The position numbers were made by a program, and so were the translations under genes. The notes under the pieces were generated by a model that was not told where the DNA came from, did not search any database, and worked only from the letters and a program-made list of their open reading frames with translations. Of a stretch of DNA of 64,000 nucleotides, positions 7,623-14,698 are shown piece by piece. Source of the DNA: Candidatus Nanosyncoccus alces (GTDB lineage: Bacteria; Patescibacteriota; Saccharimonadia; Saccharimonadales; Saccharimonadaceae); NCBI RefSeq assembly GCF_004138395.1, contig NZ_PRLM01000002.1, positions 1 through 64,000 on the forward strand, in the 5' to 3' direction. Positions within the stretch are counted from its first letter, which is position 1. Every line of letters begins with the position of its first letter.

Positions 7623-7935
7623 AATAAACTCCTAAAATGTTTTGCGTATTTAACCTTACCTTCGCAAGAATTGCAAGTTTTCGAACCCGACCAATAACAG
7701 AGATAATAGCAGCTAAAACGCACTCGTTCGCATATCTCCCCACACTTCCAAAGCGCTTATGCTTGGCTTTTTCGAACTTGTGTAATATACTTATGTTAAT
7801 TGCGGCGCAGGCTCTGCGCCTTTCTCGAGTAAGAGGGGGTAGCCCCTCATATTTTATGCACGGACTCTGCGTCACAAGTTACACTTGCCGATAAAATGGC
7901 AACACCTTGGGTGGAGAAAGTAACTAGTACTTTAA
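7623..7935. other. Intergenic stretch before the recombinase, with two hairpins
   Basis: No convincing gene in these 313 bases. GCGCAG (7804-7809) pairs with CTGCGC around GCT, and about 20 bases on GAGGGG pairs perfectly with CCCCTC around GTAG, followed by ATATTTTAT. Together they look like structured non-coding sequence: a terminator for minus or plus transcripts, or recombination-related repeats near the integrase. Frames through this region are short and lack ribosome sites. Confidence 0.5.
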
Positions 7936-8091
7936 ATGCAAAAGGAACAGCCGGTCGTAGAAGACCGAAAAGAAGCCGTCAAAAACCTAGTGCAATTACT
8001 TTGCGCATTGGACGACATAGACGATTCGCCAGACCGCGAGTCCAACAAAGAGAAAGGAGTGTGCGACGACGGAGTAGTTGTCGTGTTCTAA
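7936..8091 (+). CDS. Small acidic protein directly upstream of the recombinase
   Basis: ATG 7936 opens 51 codons ending at TAA 8089-8091, with a stop immediately before the ATG, so the frame is sharply bounded. The product begins MQKEQPVVEDRKEAVKNL, is acidic (LDDIDDSPDRE) and ends in a valine run. It ends 4 bases before the recombinase ATG, an operon-like spacing. No good Shine-Dalgarno sequence precedes it. Small proteins beside serine integrases can be recombination directionality factors; that is only a positional inference here. It may also be chance coding. Confidence 0.45.
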   Translation: MQKEQPVVEDRKEAVKNLVQLLCALDDIDDSPDRESNKEKGVCDDGVVVVF

Positions 8092-8095
8092 AACT

Positions 8096-9754
8096 ATGAA
8101 CAGAATGCTAATAAATGCAAATAGCGGCATAGTTCAGAAGCCACTACGCTACGTTATGTATGTACGTAAATCTTCCGAAGATGCCGAAGCCCAAGCCAAA
8201 TCATTACCAGACCAAATCGCAGATTGTAAAGAATATGCGAATAATCATGGTTTGCTCCTAGTTGGCGAACCGATCCAAGAATCTAAATCCGCGAAGAAAT
8301 CCGGTAACCGTCCACTTTTCTCGCAGATGCTAAAGGATATCGAGAAAGGTAAATACGACGCTATTCTCGCTTGGCACCCAGACCGCTTATCGAGAAATTC
8401 GCTCGAAGCCGGAATGGTTGTTGATATGGTCGATAACGGAGTCATTAAAGACTTACGTTTCCCGACTTTCGAATTCCATAACGATTCAAGCGGCAAGCTA
8501 ACGCTGAACATGCTCTTTGCCCTATCAAAGCAATATTCAGAGCATCTATCCGAGAGCGTGCAACGCGGCGTCGATTCTAACCTCGAACAAGGCAAGTCCG
8601 GCGGTATGCCAAAGTGGGGCTATATTAGAGACGACGTGTCCGGTTATTACAAACCAGACAAGAACTTCAAGATGATCCAGAAAGGTTGGCAAATGATTCT
8701 AAACGGCGCGTCACAAATGGAAGTCTATCGCTACTGGAAGATGAATAATGTAGAACGTTCTACAAAACTATCGCGCCGAAATAAGCATGTCAGAAGCTAC
8801 GGCGTCTGCGAAAGCACCGCGAACCGCATCTTCCACGATCCGTTCTACTATGGAATTCTCGAACAGGGCCGGAGCTGCGTAGACTTGCGTGTCGTAACGC
8901 CAAACTTCAAACCAATGGTAACTGAAGAAGAATTCAACCAAGTACAACACATGTTTAGAAAAGACCGCGGCTCGATCCAATCTTCCTGCTACGAGAACCA
9001 AAAAGCCACACATGGCAAATACTTCTTGCCGTTCCGCCACCTTATCAAATGCTCGGTGTGTGGCCACTATATGATTCCGGCCAGAAACCGCGGACATTCT
9101 GGCACGTATTACCTTAACTACCGTTGCCATAACAAGGCTTGTACGCGCCCAAAGAACAATGTACGCATGCATGTGATCATGGACCAACTCTACGAAGAAT
9201 TTGGTCGTATCAGCCAGAAATACGATTTTACAAGCTTTATCGACGATATGAGCGAATATGCTGACAAGAAGATGCAAGAGTTTGCCGTCGAAAAACACGA
9301 GCTACTCGGCCAGAAAACACAGAAACAAAGAAAAATCGACGACCTCGCCGAAAAGTATGCCGAACTTGACAAAGAATCGCCAAAAGCCGTCAAAGACAAA
9401 CTCAAAAAGGACATGGCGGATTTGCAAAATGATGTTGTAAATATAGACGAAAGAATCAAGCAAATTGAAGCTAAAATCAAGAATCCTGAAAAATTACGCA
9501 TGACCATCGAAAAGTTTTCGAACTCGCTAAATTCGCTAATTAACAGGTTAGAAAAAGGAGATCTCGTTGAAAAGGACATTTTAGTCAGAAATATGGTTTC
9601 GAACCTTGAAATTGATGCACAAAAAAGGGTGATTTACAGATATAAATCACCATTTAATTTCCTATTTGAACCTGAGTTTTCCACAGGTTCCCCTGTTGGT
9701 GAGCCGGGTGGGACTCGAACCCACGACACCAAGCTTAAGAGGCTCGTGCTCTAA
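8096..9754 (+). CDS. Large serine recombinase (island integrase)
   Basis: 552 residues from ATG 8096. The N-terminal resolvase domain has YVRKSSEDAEAQ with the nucleophile probably S26 in the Y-x-R-x-S motif, then WHPDRLSRNSLE, typical of the catalytic fold. A recombinase domain follows, then a zinc ribbon (CSVCGHYM ... CHNKAC, about 318-347) and a coiled coil (about 390-460), the standard large serine integrase order. It sits at the right end of the island, facing tRNA-Lys. The last about 18 residues (GEPGGTRTHDTKLKRLVL) are antisense tRNA sequence, so the natural C-terminus depends on the integration site. No Shine-Dalgarno precedes ATG 8096; TTG 8078 is an alternative. Confidence 0.9.
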   Translation: MNRMLINANSGIVQKPLRYVMYVRKSSEDAEAQAKSLPDQIADCKEYANNHGLLLVGEPIQESKSAKKSGNRPLFSQMLKDIEKGKYDAILAWHPDRLSRNSLEAGMVVDMVDNGVIKDLRFPTFEFHNDSSGKLTLNMLFALSKQYSEHLSESVQRGVDSNLEQGKSGGMPKWGYIRDDVSGYYKPDKNFKMIQKGWQMILNGASQMEVYRYWKMNNVERSTKLSRRNKHVRSYGVCESTANRIFHDPFYYGILEQGRSCVDLRVVTPNFKPMVTEEEFNQVQHMFRKDRGSIQSSCYENQKATHGKYFLPFRHLIKCSVCGHYMIPARNRGHSGTYYLNYRCHNKACTRPKNNVRMHVIMDQLYEEFGRISQKYDFTSFIDDMSEYADKKMQEFAVEKHELLGQKTQKQRKIDDLAEKYAELDKESPKAVKDKLKKDMADLQNDVVNIDERIKQIEAKIKNPEKLRMTIEKFSNSLNSLINRLEKGDLVEKDILVRNMVSNLEIDAQKRVIYRYKSPFNFLFEPEFSTGSPVGEPGGTRTHDTKLKRLVL

Positions 9755-9773
9755 CCAGCTGAGCTACCGGCCC
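9697..9773 (-). tRNA. tRNA-Lys (anticodon CTT), probable island attachment site
   Basis: 77 bases with encoded CCA (9697-9699). The acceptor stem is GGGCCGG with CCGGCTC (one G-U pair), the D arm GCTCAGCTGGTTAGAGC, the anticodon loop CTCTTAA giving CTT (reads AAG), and the T arm GTGGG-TTCGAGT-CCCAC. Its 3' end faces the island, and the integrase frame ends inside it, so the 3' part is probably the attachment core. A partial copy of this 3' end is expected at the far (left) island end, outside the window. Confidence 0.95.
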
Positions 9774-9805
9774 ACTCACAGTCCGCCAAAATACGAACTC
9801 TCTTA

Positions 9806-9811
9806 ATTATA
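9806..9811 (-). promoter_or_regulatory. -10 box of tRNA-Lys
   Basis: TATAAT on the minus strand, 33 bases before the mature tRNA 5' end, with GATATAAT context. This is a fitting distance for a precursor tRNA with a short 5' leader. Confidence 0.6.
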
Positions 9812-9870
9812 TCACAAAACCATTCTTTTAAAAAGCCCAAAAACCATCGCCACAGTAACCGCTCAAAAGA

Positions 9871-10194
9871 TCAATCGCAACCATCTAACACCACTTTTCC
9901 GTCCTCACCTACCTTCACCCCTTCCGCCATCAACCTAGCCCTCTGCTCTTCTACCCCGCCAAATCCAAAATTAACCGCTAGCCGCCCATCCTTAGCCACC
10001 ACCCGGTGACACGGCACCCATAGCTCCTTCGGCACCGAACCAGAACCCCACTCATACGGATTCACATGCAAGGCATTCCCCACCACTCGCGCCGCACCCG
10101 GTCTCCCAACCAAAGACGCTATCTCGCCATATGTCGCCACACGACCAGGCTTAATCTTCCGCACCGCCGCATAAACTTCTTCTCGAAAGTTCAA
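9871..10194 (-). CDS. MGMT-family single-domain protein with intact PCHR site
   Basis: 107 residues, starting at TTG 10194. It covers only the C-terminal DNA-binding/alkyl-acceptor domain of O6-methylguanine-DNA methyltransferase: GRVATYGEIA (18-27), RPGAARVVGNALH (31-43) and VPCHRVV (60-66). The acceptor Cys (C62) is present, unlike alkyltransferase-like ATL proteins, which usually carry Trp there. Full MGMT proteins have an extra N-terminal domain of about 80 residues. It may repair O6-alkylguanine directly or flag lesions. It follows the DUF1653 gene by 3 bases and uses a TTG start, which suggests coupling. Confidence 0.88.
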   Translation of the reverse strand: MNFREEVYAAVRKIKPGRVATYGEIASLVGRPGAARVVGNALHVNPYEWGSGSVPKELWVPCHRVVAKDGRLAVNFGFGGVEEQRARLMAEGVKVGEDGKVVLDGCD

Positions 10195-10197
10195 AGC

Positions 10198-10458
10198 CTA
10201 TTTTCCCGTATTTTTACTTTCAATTTCCGTAAGTTCAAACCTGTACTTCTGTTTTATCTCCGGATATTTCTCATGGTCCACCTCACTCACAAACATTTCT
10301 AAAGGCCGCGCATACAATTTACCCTCCCCATATAGCGCCCGATAAATCACCATCTTCTCCCTCGTTTCCGAATGTTCTGCAATATCTTCTACCAAATACA
10401 AATCTCCCTTAAAATGCCGGTATACCCGCCCAAGCTTCAATCTACCATCATTATTCAT
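10198..10458 (-). CDS. DUF1653 domain protein
   Basis: 86 residues from ATG 10458, which overlaps the end of the upstream gene by 8 bases (a longer reading from 10524 is unlikely). The core carries the DUF1653 pattern: [20 protein letters not shown] (about 9-28), then [15 protein letters not shown] and a RPLEMF block. The domain is a small beta fold of unknown role, common in bacteria. It lies between an unknown gene and the MGMT-like gene in one minus-strand operon starting at 10933. Confidence 0.8.
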   Translation of the reverse strand: MNNDGRLKLGRVYRHFKGDLYLVEDIAEHSETREKMVIYRALYGEGKLYARPLEMFVSEVDHEKYPEIKQKYRFELTEIESKNTGK

Positions 10459-10933
10459 CTTGTTTCTTCTTTCGCGATTTGAATAACTTTCCCAGATGCA
10501 TGGCGTAACTCGCTTTTTCTCCAATATCTATTGCGTCTCCTAACCCTGACACTTTCCTCACTTCATCATAAGCTTTCTGGTGCACCGCCGCCCGCGTTGG
10601 CAATACCGCTCGTTTGGCCTCATCTAAAGCTCTGTCAGCCACCCCTTCCATTACTCCATCAACTACAGCACTAGCACAATTTCCAGCCATACCGCCACCA
10701 CTCGCACCAGCACCCACTATCGACAGTTCCGTAAACAAATCCAAATATTTCTGATTTAGTGGACTTTTAGCAAATTCTGCCTCAAACTCGCCCACATCTT
10801 TACACTTATCACCTAACTCTTCAATTTCATCAAACAAGCCAGCGACTTTCTTCTTGCCCTCTGCACCAGCCCCATAGAATGCTTCAATCGCATCCCTTCG
10901 CGTACTGATACTTTGTTTTATATATTCATCCAT
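10451..10933 (-). CDS. Unknown 160-residue protein with glycine-rich centre
   Basis: First gene of the 10933-9871 operon. The N-terminal half is helical and charged, the middle has a small-residue stretch [19 protein letters not shown] (about 73-91) that could form a membrane-inserting or flexible hairpin, and the C-terminus is basic ([12 protein letters not shown]). A TATAAT box lies 6 bases before the ATG, so the transcript should be leaderless. I do not recognise the family; it may be specific to Saccharibacteria. Confidence 0.75.
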   Translation of the reverse strand: MDEYIKQSISTRRDAIEAFYGAGAEGKKKVAGLFDEIEELGDKCKDVGEFEAEFAKSPLNQKYLDLFTELSIVGAGASGGGMAGNCASAVVDGVMEGVADRALDEAKRAVLPTRAAVHQKAYDEVRKVSGLGDAIDIGEKASYAMHLGKLFKSRKKKQDE

Positions 10934-10939
10934 GCTTTT

Positions 10940-10945
10940 ATTATA
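10940..10945 (-). promoter_or_regulatory. -10 box, leaderless start of the 10933 operon
   Basis: TATAAT on the minus strand with 6 bases to the ATG at 10933, preceded by GA. No ribosome binding site fits between the box and the start. Confidence 0.65.
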
Positions 10946-10987
10946 TCACTCTAGTTCCTTCAACAACTCTCACCCATTAAGCTACAA

Positions 10988-11695
10988 TTATTTTCTCATC
11001 CTCCTCACCACTTCCTTCATATCTTCATCTACCCTATACGAATCGCAAATCTTCGATATCGTCTTATTAAATGTCCACCTCGGCAACTGCGAAACCTGCA
11101 AATATCCCAAAGTAACCTCCGGGAATTTTACGAAGCATTCCGCAATCAACCACGCAATTGCCATCCGTATATAATACTCTTCACGTCCCTTCAGCCTCTC
11201 CACCCGATCAAAAATCAAACCCAAATATTCAGGCTCTACATAAGCACACTTCAAAATCACCAACCCCGCCCGCACCGCAAACTCATCTCCACGTCCTCGC
11301 AAACCGTCTAGCAGCCCCTCAATCTTACCATCTAAAAACTCTTCTTTGCGCCCACGAATCACCCGACTTACCCCCAAACAAAACGTGTCACACGCACACC
11401 AATCATCAATATGCCTAAGTTGCGAATCAAACCATTTAAGCATCTCCTCATACGGCAACTTGCAAACCAGCATTCCCCTCGCCATCACTTCCTCAAACGC
11501 CACCGGTTGAACTCTCAAAAAATCCTCATACAAATCGCGCGGTACCAAGTCCACTACTTTCCGAATCAAAGGCACTCTCACTCCCAGAAACGGCCTTTCA
11601 CTCGGGATCCCCTTGATTATAAAGTCCCTGTATTCATCTTCCGCATAAAAAGCCAGTTGTTCACGTAACTCACGATATTCCCTAATCTCTTTCAT
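10988..11695 (-). CDS. DNA alkylation repair protein, AlkD-like HEAT repeat fold
   Basis: 235 residues, the size of AlkC/AlkD-family DNA glycosylases, which remove 3- and 7-alkyl purines. Family features: FLGVRVPLIRK near residues 36-46, the W-x-D-S-Q and HIDDWCACDTF block (about 95-105; the DDW/CD region holds the catalytic Asp in AlkD-type enzymes), and repeated helical pairs. The end WTFNKTISKICDS also fits. It lies close to the MGMT-like gene, so two alkyl-damage repair genes are neighbours. The start has no strong ribosome site. Confidence 0.85.
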   Translation of the reverse strand: MKEIREYRELREQLAFYAEDEYRDFIIKGIPSERPFLGVRVPLIRKVVDLVPRDLYEDFLRVQPVAFEEVMARGMLVCKLPYEEMLKWFDSQLRHIDDWCACDTFCLGVSRVIRGRKEEFLDGKIEGLLDGLRGRGDEFAVRAGLVILKCAYVEPEYLGLIFDRVERLKGREEYYIRMAIAWLIAECFVKFPEVTLGYLQVSQLPRWTFNKTISKICDSYRVDEDMKEVVRRMRK

Positions 11696-11750
11696 ATCAA
11701 AATACCAACTCTACATTACACAAACACTATAAACAACAAATAAATCGAAG

Positions 11751-13268
11751 CTACTTCGCGTATTCTACCGCGCGGGTCTCACGAATCACATTCACCTTAA
11801 TTACACCCGGGTAACTCATCGTCGCTTCAATCTTGTTTGCAATATCGCGTGCCAACTTCAACGCCGACAAATCATCAATTTGCTTTGGCTCTACAATTAC
11901 ACGAATTTCACGACCTGCTGATATTGCATAAGCCTTCTCAATACCAGGGAACGAAGTAGCAATATTTTCCAAATCTCGCATCCGCTCAGCAAAGTTCTCC
12001 GCCGAAATGTTCCTAGCTCCCGGCCGTGCTGCCGATATTGCATCCACAATCTTTACAATCACCGCTTCTGGCGTAGTCGGTTCAATATCTTCATGATGCG
12101 CCGCAATTGCATGCACCACTTCATCCGGCATCCCATACTTTTTCGCTAATTCCGCACCAATTTCTGCGTGCTTACCCTCAATCTTATGAGTCACTGCCTT
12201 ACCCATATCGTGCAACAACGTCGCCGTCTTCGCTATCCGTTTATCCGCGCCAATCTCTTCCGCAATCATGCCCGCCATATGCGCCATCTCAATAGAATGA
12301 AGCAACACATTCTGCCCATAAGAAGTCCTAAACTTTAACTCGCCCAGTAAGTGTAAAATCTCTCGCGGAATACCTACTACGCCTACCTCACGTGCTGCAT
12401 CCTCCCCAGCCCGCACTACTTCTTTTTCTATCTCGCGCTCAGCTTTTGCTACCGCATCCTCAATAGACGAAGGGTTAATTCGCCCATCTTTCATCAAACG
12501 TTCCAACGCATACCGCGCTACCTGGCGGCGAATCGGATCAAACGACGACAAAACTACCATCCCAGGCGTATCGTCTACCATAATATCTACACCAGTAGCC
12601 CGCTGCAAAGCCTGAATATTTCGCCCCTCTTTACCAATAATTCGACCTTTCATATCATCATCTGGCAACTTCAACGCCGTAATCGTACGATCTGCCGTCA
12701 CTTCCGAACTCATCCGCTCCATCGCTGTAAGCAACGCTGCCTGCGCTGTTTCATCTATCTCGTGCTTAATCTCCTTCTGTTCCTTTATCACGAGTCCAGC
12801 CAAATCTTGCTTGATATCATTCTCCGTCATCTTCATCAACTTGTCTCGCGCTTCCGTCTTTGACAATCCAGCAATCTTTTCCAATTTCTCATGTTGCTTC
12901 GCCCGAATCTCCCGTACCTCATTCTTCAACTCTTCCAATTCTCGCTCTTCTTTATTCAACTTTTCCGTCTTCTTCTCTAGCTGATCCAACTTTGCATCCA
13001 ACGTCGTCTCCCGCTCGGTTAAGCGCTTTTCGGTCGCACGCCACTCCTTACGACGATCGTTTTCTTCCGCCTGGTTCTTCTCTGTCAAACGCGAAGCCTC
13101 TTTTTTGGCGTTCAAAACTATTTCACTTGCTTCGTGCTTAGCCTTACGCACCAAATCATCCGCCTTGTTCTTACCCCCGTTCTCGTTCCGCTTATTATAA
13201 GCAAAAATCCCGCCCGCACCAACAGCAAGTCCTGCCACTGCGGCAATAATTGGGATCACTACTTCCAT
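11751..13268 (-). CDS. rny: Ribonuclease Y
   Basis: 505 residues, normal length. The N-terminus is a single membrane anchor (about 3-25), then a long charged coiled coil to about residue 195, a KH domain with GRIIGKEGRNIQALQ, and an HD phosphohydrolase domain with LLHDMGKAVTH and AAHHEDIEP, whose His/Asp residues bind the metals. RNase Y is a membrane-bound endonuclease that begins mRNA decay. The ATG follows GAAAGGGA. It is one of the few genes here with a long 5' leader (about 80 bases), which contains a hairpin. Confidence 0.97.
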   Translation of the reverse strand: MEVVIPIIAAVAGLAVGAGGIFAYNKRNENGGKNKADDLVRKAKHEASEIVLNAKKEASRLTEKNQAEENDRRKEWRATEKRLTERETTLDAKLDQLEKKTEKLNKEERELEELKNEVREIRAKQHEKLEKIAGLSKTEARDKLMKMTENDIKQDLAGLVIKEQKEIKHEIDETAQAALLTAMERMSSEVTADRTITALKLPDDDMKGRIIGKEGRNIQALQRATGVDIMVDDTPGMVVLSSFDPIRRQVARYALERLMKDGRINPSSIEDAVAKAEREIEKEVVRAGEDAAREVGVVGIPREILHLLGELKFRTSYGQNVLLHSIEMAHMAGMIAEEIGADKRIAKTATLLHDMGKAVTHKIEGKHAEIGAELAKKYGMPDEVVHAIAAHHEDIEPTTPEAVIVKIVDAISAARPGARNISAENFAERMRDLENIATSFPGIEKAYAISAGREIRVIVEPKQIDDLSALKLARDIANKIEATMSYPGVIKVNVIRETRAVEYAK

Positions 13269-13360
13269 AATTCCCTTTCTAATTGTTTTTGCTGATATTT
13301 TTCTCTATATCAGCGGGTTAACAAATAACATCAATTAATAAATTTCCACTATCTATTATA
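13269..13360 (-). promoter_or_regulatory. rny promoter and hairpin-bearing 5' leader
   Basis: On the minus strand an extended -10 TGGTATAAT (TATAAT at 13355-13360) starts a leader of about 80 bases. In it GCTGATAT pairs with ATATCAGC (13291-13298 with 13307-13314) around an 8-base loop, shortly before the ribosome site. RNase Y acts on such structures in other bacteria, so feedback on its own mRNA is possible but inferred. Confidence 0.5.
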
Positions 13361-13386
13361 CCACGAAAATAATCAAACTCATAAGA

Positions 13387-13602
13387 CTACGCCGCAATGC
13401 GCATCTCTACAAACCCCGTGGAAGTATTTCGCACCACCAAATCCACTCCGTTAGACGCACGTTCTATTCTATGCGTCACCCATCCAGAAGAATTTCTTAC
13501 CACTAATGAATTTGATAATAAACTTCCTTCTATATGAGAACTGGTACCATCTGCCATCTTGCAGATCACACCATTGCTCACAAGCATTTCCTCTAACCGC
13601 AC
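13387..13602 (-). CDS. Unknown 71-residue protein with two internal repeats
   Basis: GTG 13602 follows GAGGGAG by 6 bases, so this start is favoured over the internal ATG. The sequence contains two similar units, SLVVRNSSGWVTHRIE (about 32-47) and LVVRNTSTGFVEMRI (about 54-68), which read as a repeated beta hairpin. There is no membrane segment or known motif. A TAAAAT box lies further upstream. A small beta-rich cytoplasmic protein of unknown function; I do not recognise the family. Confidence 0.6.
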   Translation of the reverse strand: MRLEEMLVSNGVICKMADGTSSHIEGSLLSNSLVVRNSSGWVTHRIERASNGVDLVVRNTSTGFVEMRIAA

Positions 13603-13692
13603 CGATTTCTCCCTCTTATTTATTAAAACATTTTTCCTAGTTTATTTTACTCACCCAGAAAAATCAAGCTCTAGCATAAATAATCTCATATT

Positions 13693-13730
13693 TTAGCACT
13701 CTTGCTTTTTGAGTGCCAACGCGCTATAAT
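13693..13730 (+). promoter_or_regulatory. CIRCE operator overlapping the dnaJ-like promoter
   Basis: TTAGCACTC (13693-13701), 9 bases, then GAGTGCCAA (13711-13719) matches the HrcA-binding CIRCE element with one mismatch in the arms. TTGCTT at 13702-13707 can serve as -35 and TATAAT at 13725-13730 as -10 with a 17-base spacer, so HrcA bound here would block the polymerase directly. The ATG at 13737 follows the -10 by 6 bases. Confidence 0.92.
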
Positions 13731-13736
13731 TATTCT

Positions 13737-14642
13737 ATGTCTAAACGTGATTATTACGAAGTTCTTGGCGTCTCCAAAAACGCCTCTGATGATGAAATCA
13801 AAAAAGCCTATCGTAAACTAGCTGTTAAATACCATCCAGACAAAAACCCCGGCGACAAAGAAGCCGAAGCCAAATTCAAAGAAGTTTCCGAAGCACACGA
13901 AGTCTTAAGTGACAAACAAAAACGTGCCCGCTATGACCAATTTGGCCACGCCGGCGTGGGCGGCAATACTGGCAACCCCTTTGGCGGCAGCAATCCATTC
14001 GGCAACGGTGGCAATTTCAACTTCAATGGCCAATCTTTCAATTTCGATTTCGGTGGCGGCGGTCTAGACGACATTCTCGGCAGTATTTTTGGCTTCGGCG
14101 GTGGAGCTAGACGCCCCCGTCGTGGCGCAGATTATCAGACTTCCGTTACTGTCAGTTTCGAAGATGCCATTTTTGGCACCACCAAAACCATCTCGCATAA
14201 CGGCAGCGACATTAAAGTCAAAATTCCTGCCGGCATCGACGATGGCATGTCTATCCGTTTACGCGGCAAGGGTGGCGACGCTCCCGAAGGTGGCGAAAAA
14301 GGCGACCTCTATATCCGCATACGCGTCAAACCCCACAAACATCTCACCCGCGAAGGCGCTATCATCCTATCCGAAGAGCACATCAATATGGTGGACGCCG
14401 CACTTGGCACCGAAATCGAAGTCGAAACCGTAGACGGCAAAATCACTATGAAAGTCCCCGCCGGCACTCAATCTGGCACCCCATTCAAACTCTCTGGCCA
14501 CGGTGTGCCTTTTCGTTCTGACGGCGATCGTGGTCCACACATCGTCACCATCATTGTAGAAACTCCTAAAAACCTCAGCAAAAAACAAAAAGAACTCCTC
14601 GAAGAGTTCAAAAACTCCAAAAAACGCAGCTTTTGGGGCTAG
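13737..14642 (+). CDS. DnaJ-like co-chaperone without the zinc-finger domain
   Basis: 301 residues from ATG 13737; an earlier in-frame ATG at 13713 lies upstream of the -10 box and cannot be used. Residues 1-70 are a J domain with HPD at 33-35, which stimulates DnaK. A Gly/Phe-rich linker follows (about 75-130). The four CxxCxGxG repeats of classic DnaJ are absent, and the chain goes straight to the substrate-binding beta domains ([12 protein letters not shown] onward). This is the CbpA/DnaJB-like layout. A CIRCE element controls it, so it belongs to the heat-shock regulon. The transcript should be leaderless. Confidence 0.92.
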   Translation: MSKRDYYEVLGVSKNASDDEIKKAYRKLAVKYHPDKNPGDKEAEAKFKEVSEAHEVLSDKQKRARYDQFGHAGVGGNTGNPFGGSNPFGNGGNFNFNGQSFNFDFGGGGLDDILGSIFGFGGGARRPRRGADYQTSVTVSFEDAIFGTTKTISHNGSDIKVKIPAGIDDGMSIRLRGKGGDAPEGGEKGDLYIRIRVKPHKHLTREGAIILSEEHINMVDAALGTEIEVETVDGKITMKVPAGTQSGTPFKLSGHGVPFRSDGDRGPHIVTIIVETPKNLSKKQKELLEEFKNSKKRSFWG

Positions 14643-14670
14643 AACAACCCCCTGCAAAAAACACCCCCAC

Positions 14671-14698
14671 AAAGGACCGTAAACTATACGGTCCTTTT
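14671..14698. terminator. Bidirectional terminator between dnaJ-like and virB4
   Basis: AAAGGACCGTA and TACGGTCCTTTT pair perfectly over 8 GC-containing base pairs plus the A/T flanks, around AACTA (14682-14686). It works on both strands. The TAG stop of the minus-strand VirB4 gene lies inside the hairpin. Confidence 0.88.

Noticed and set aside
7637-8099. Longer plus and minus frames across the region before the recombinase
   Set aside because: They have Arg/Pro/Ser-rich, non-protein-like composition, no ribosome sites, and overlap each other and the bounded 51-codon frame.
9700-9754. Recombinase C-terminal residues GEPGGTRTHD as a real protein motif
   Set aside because: This is the usual translation of an antisense tRNA and not a domain.
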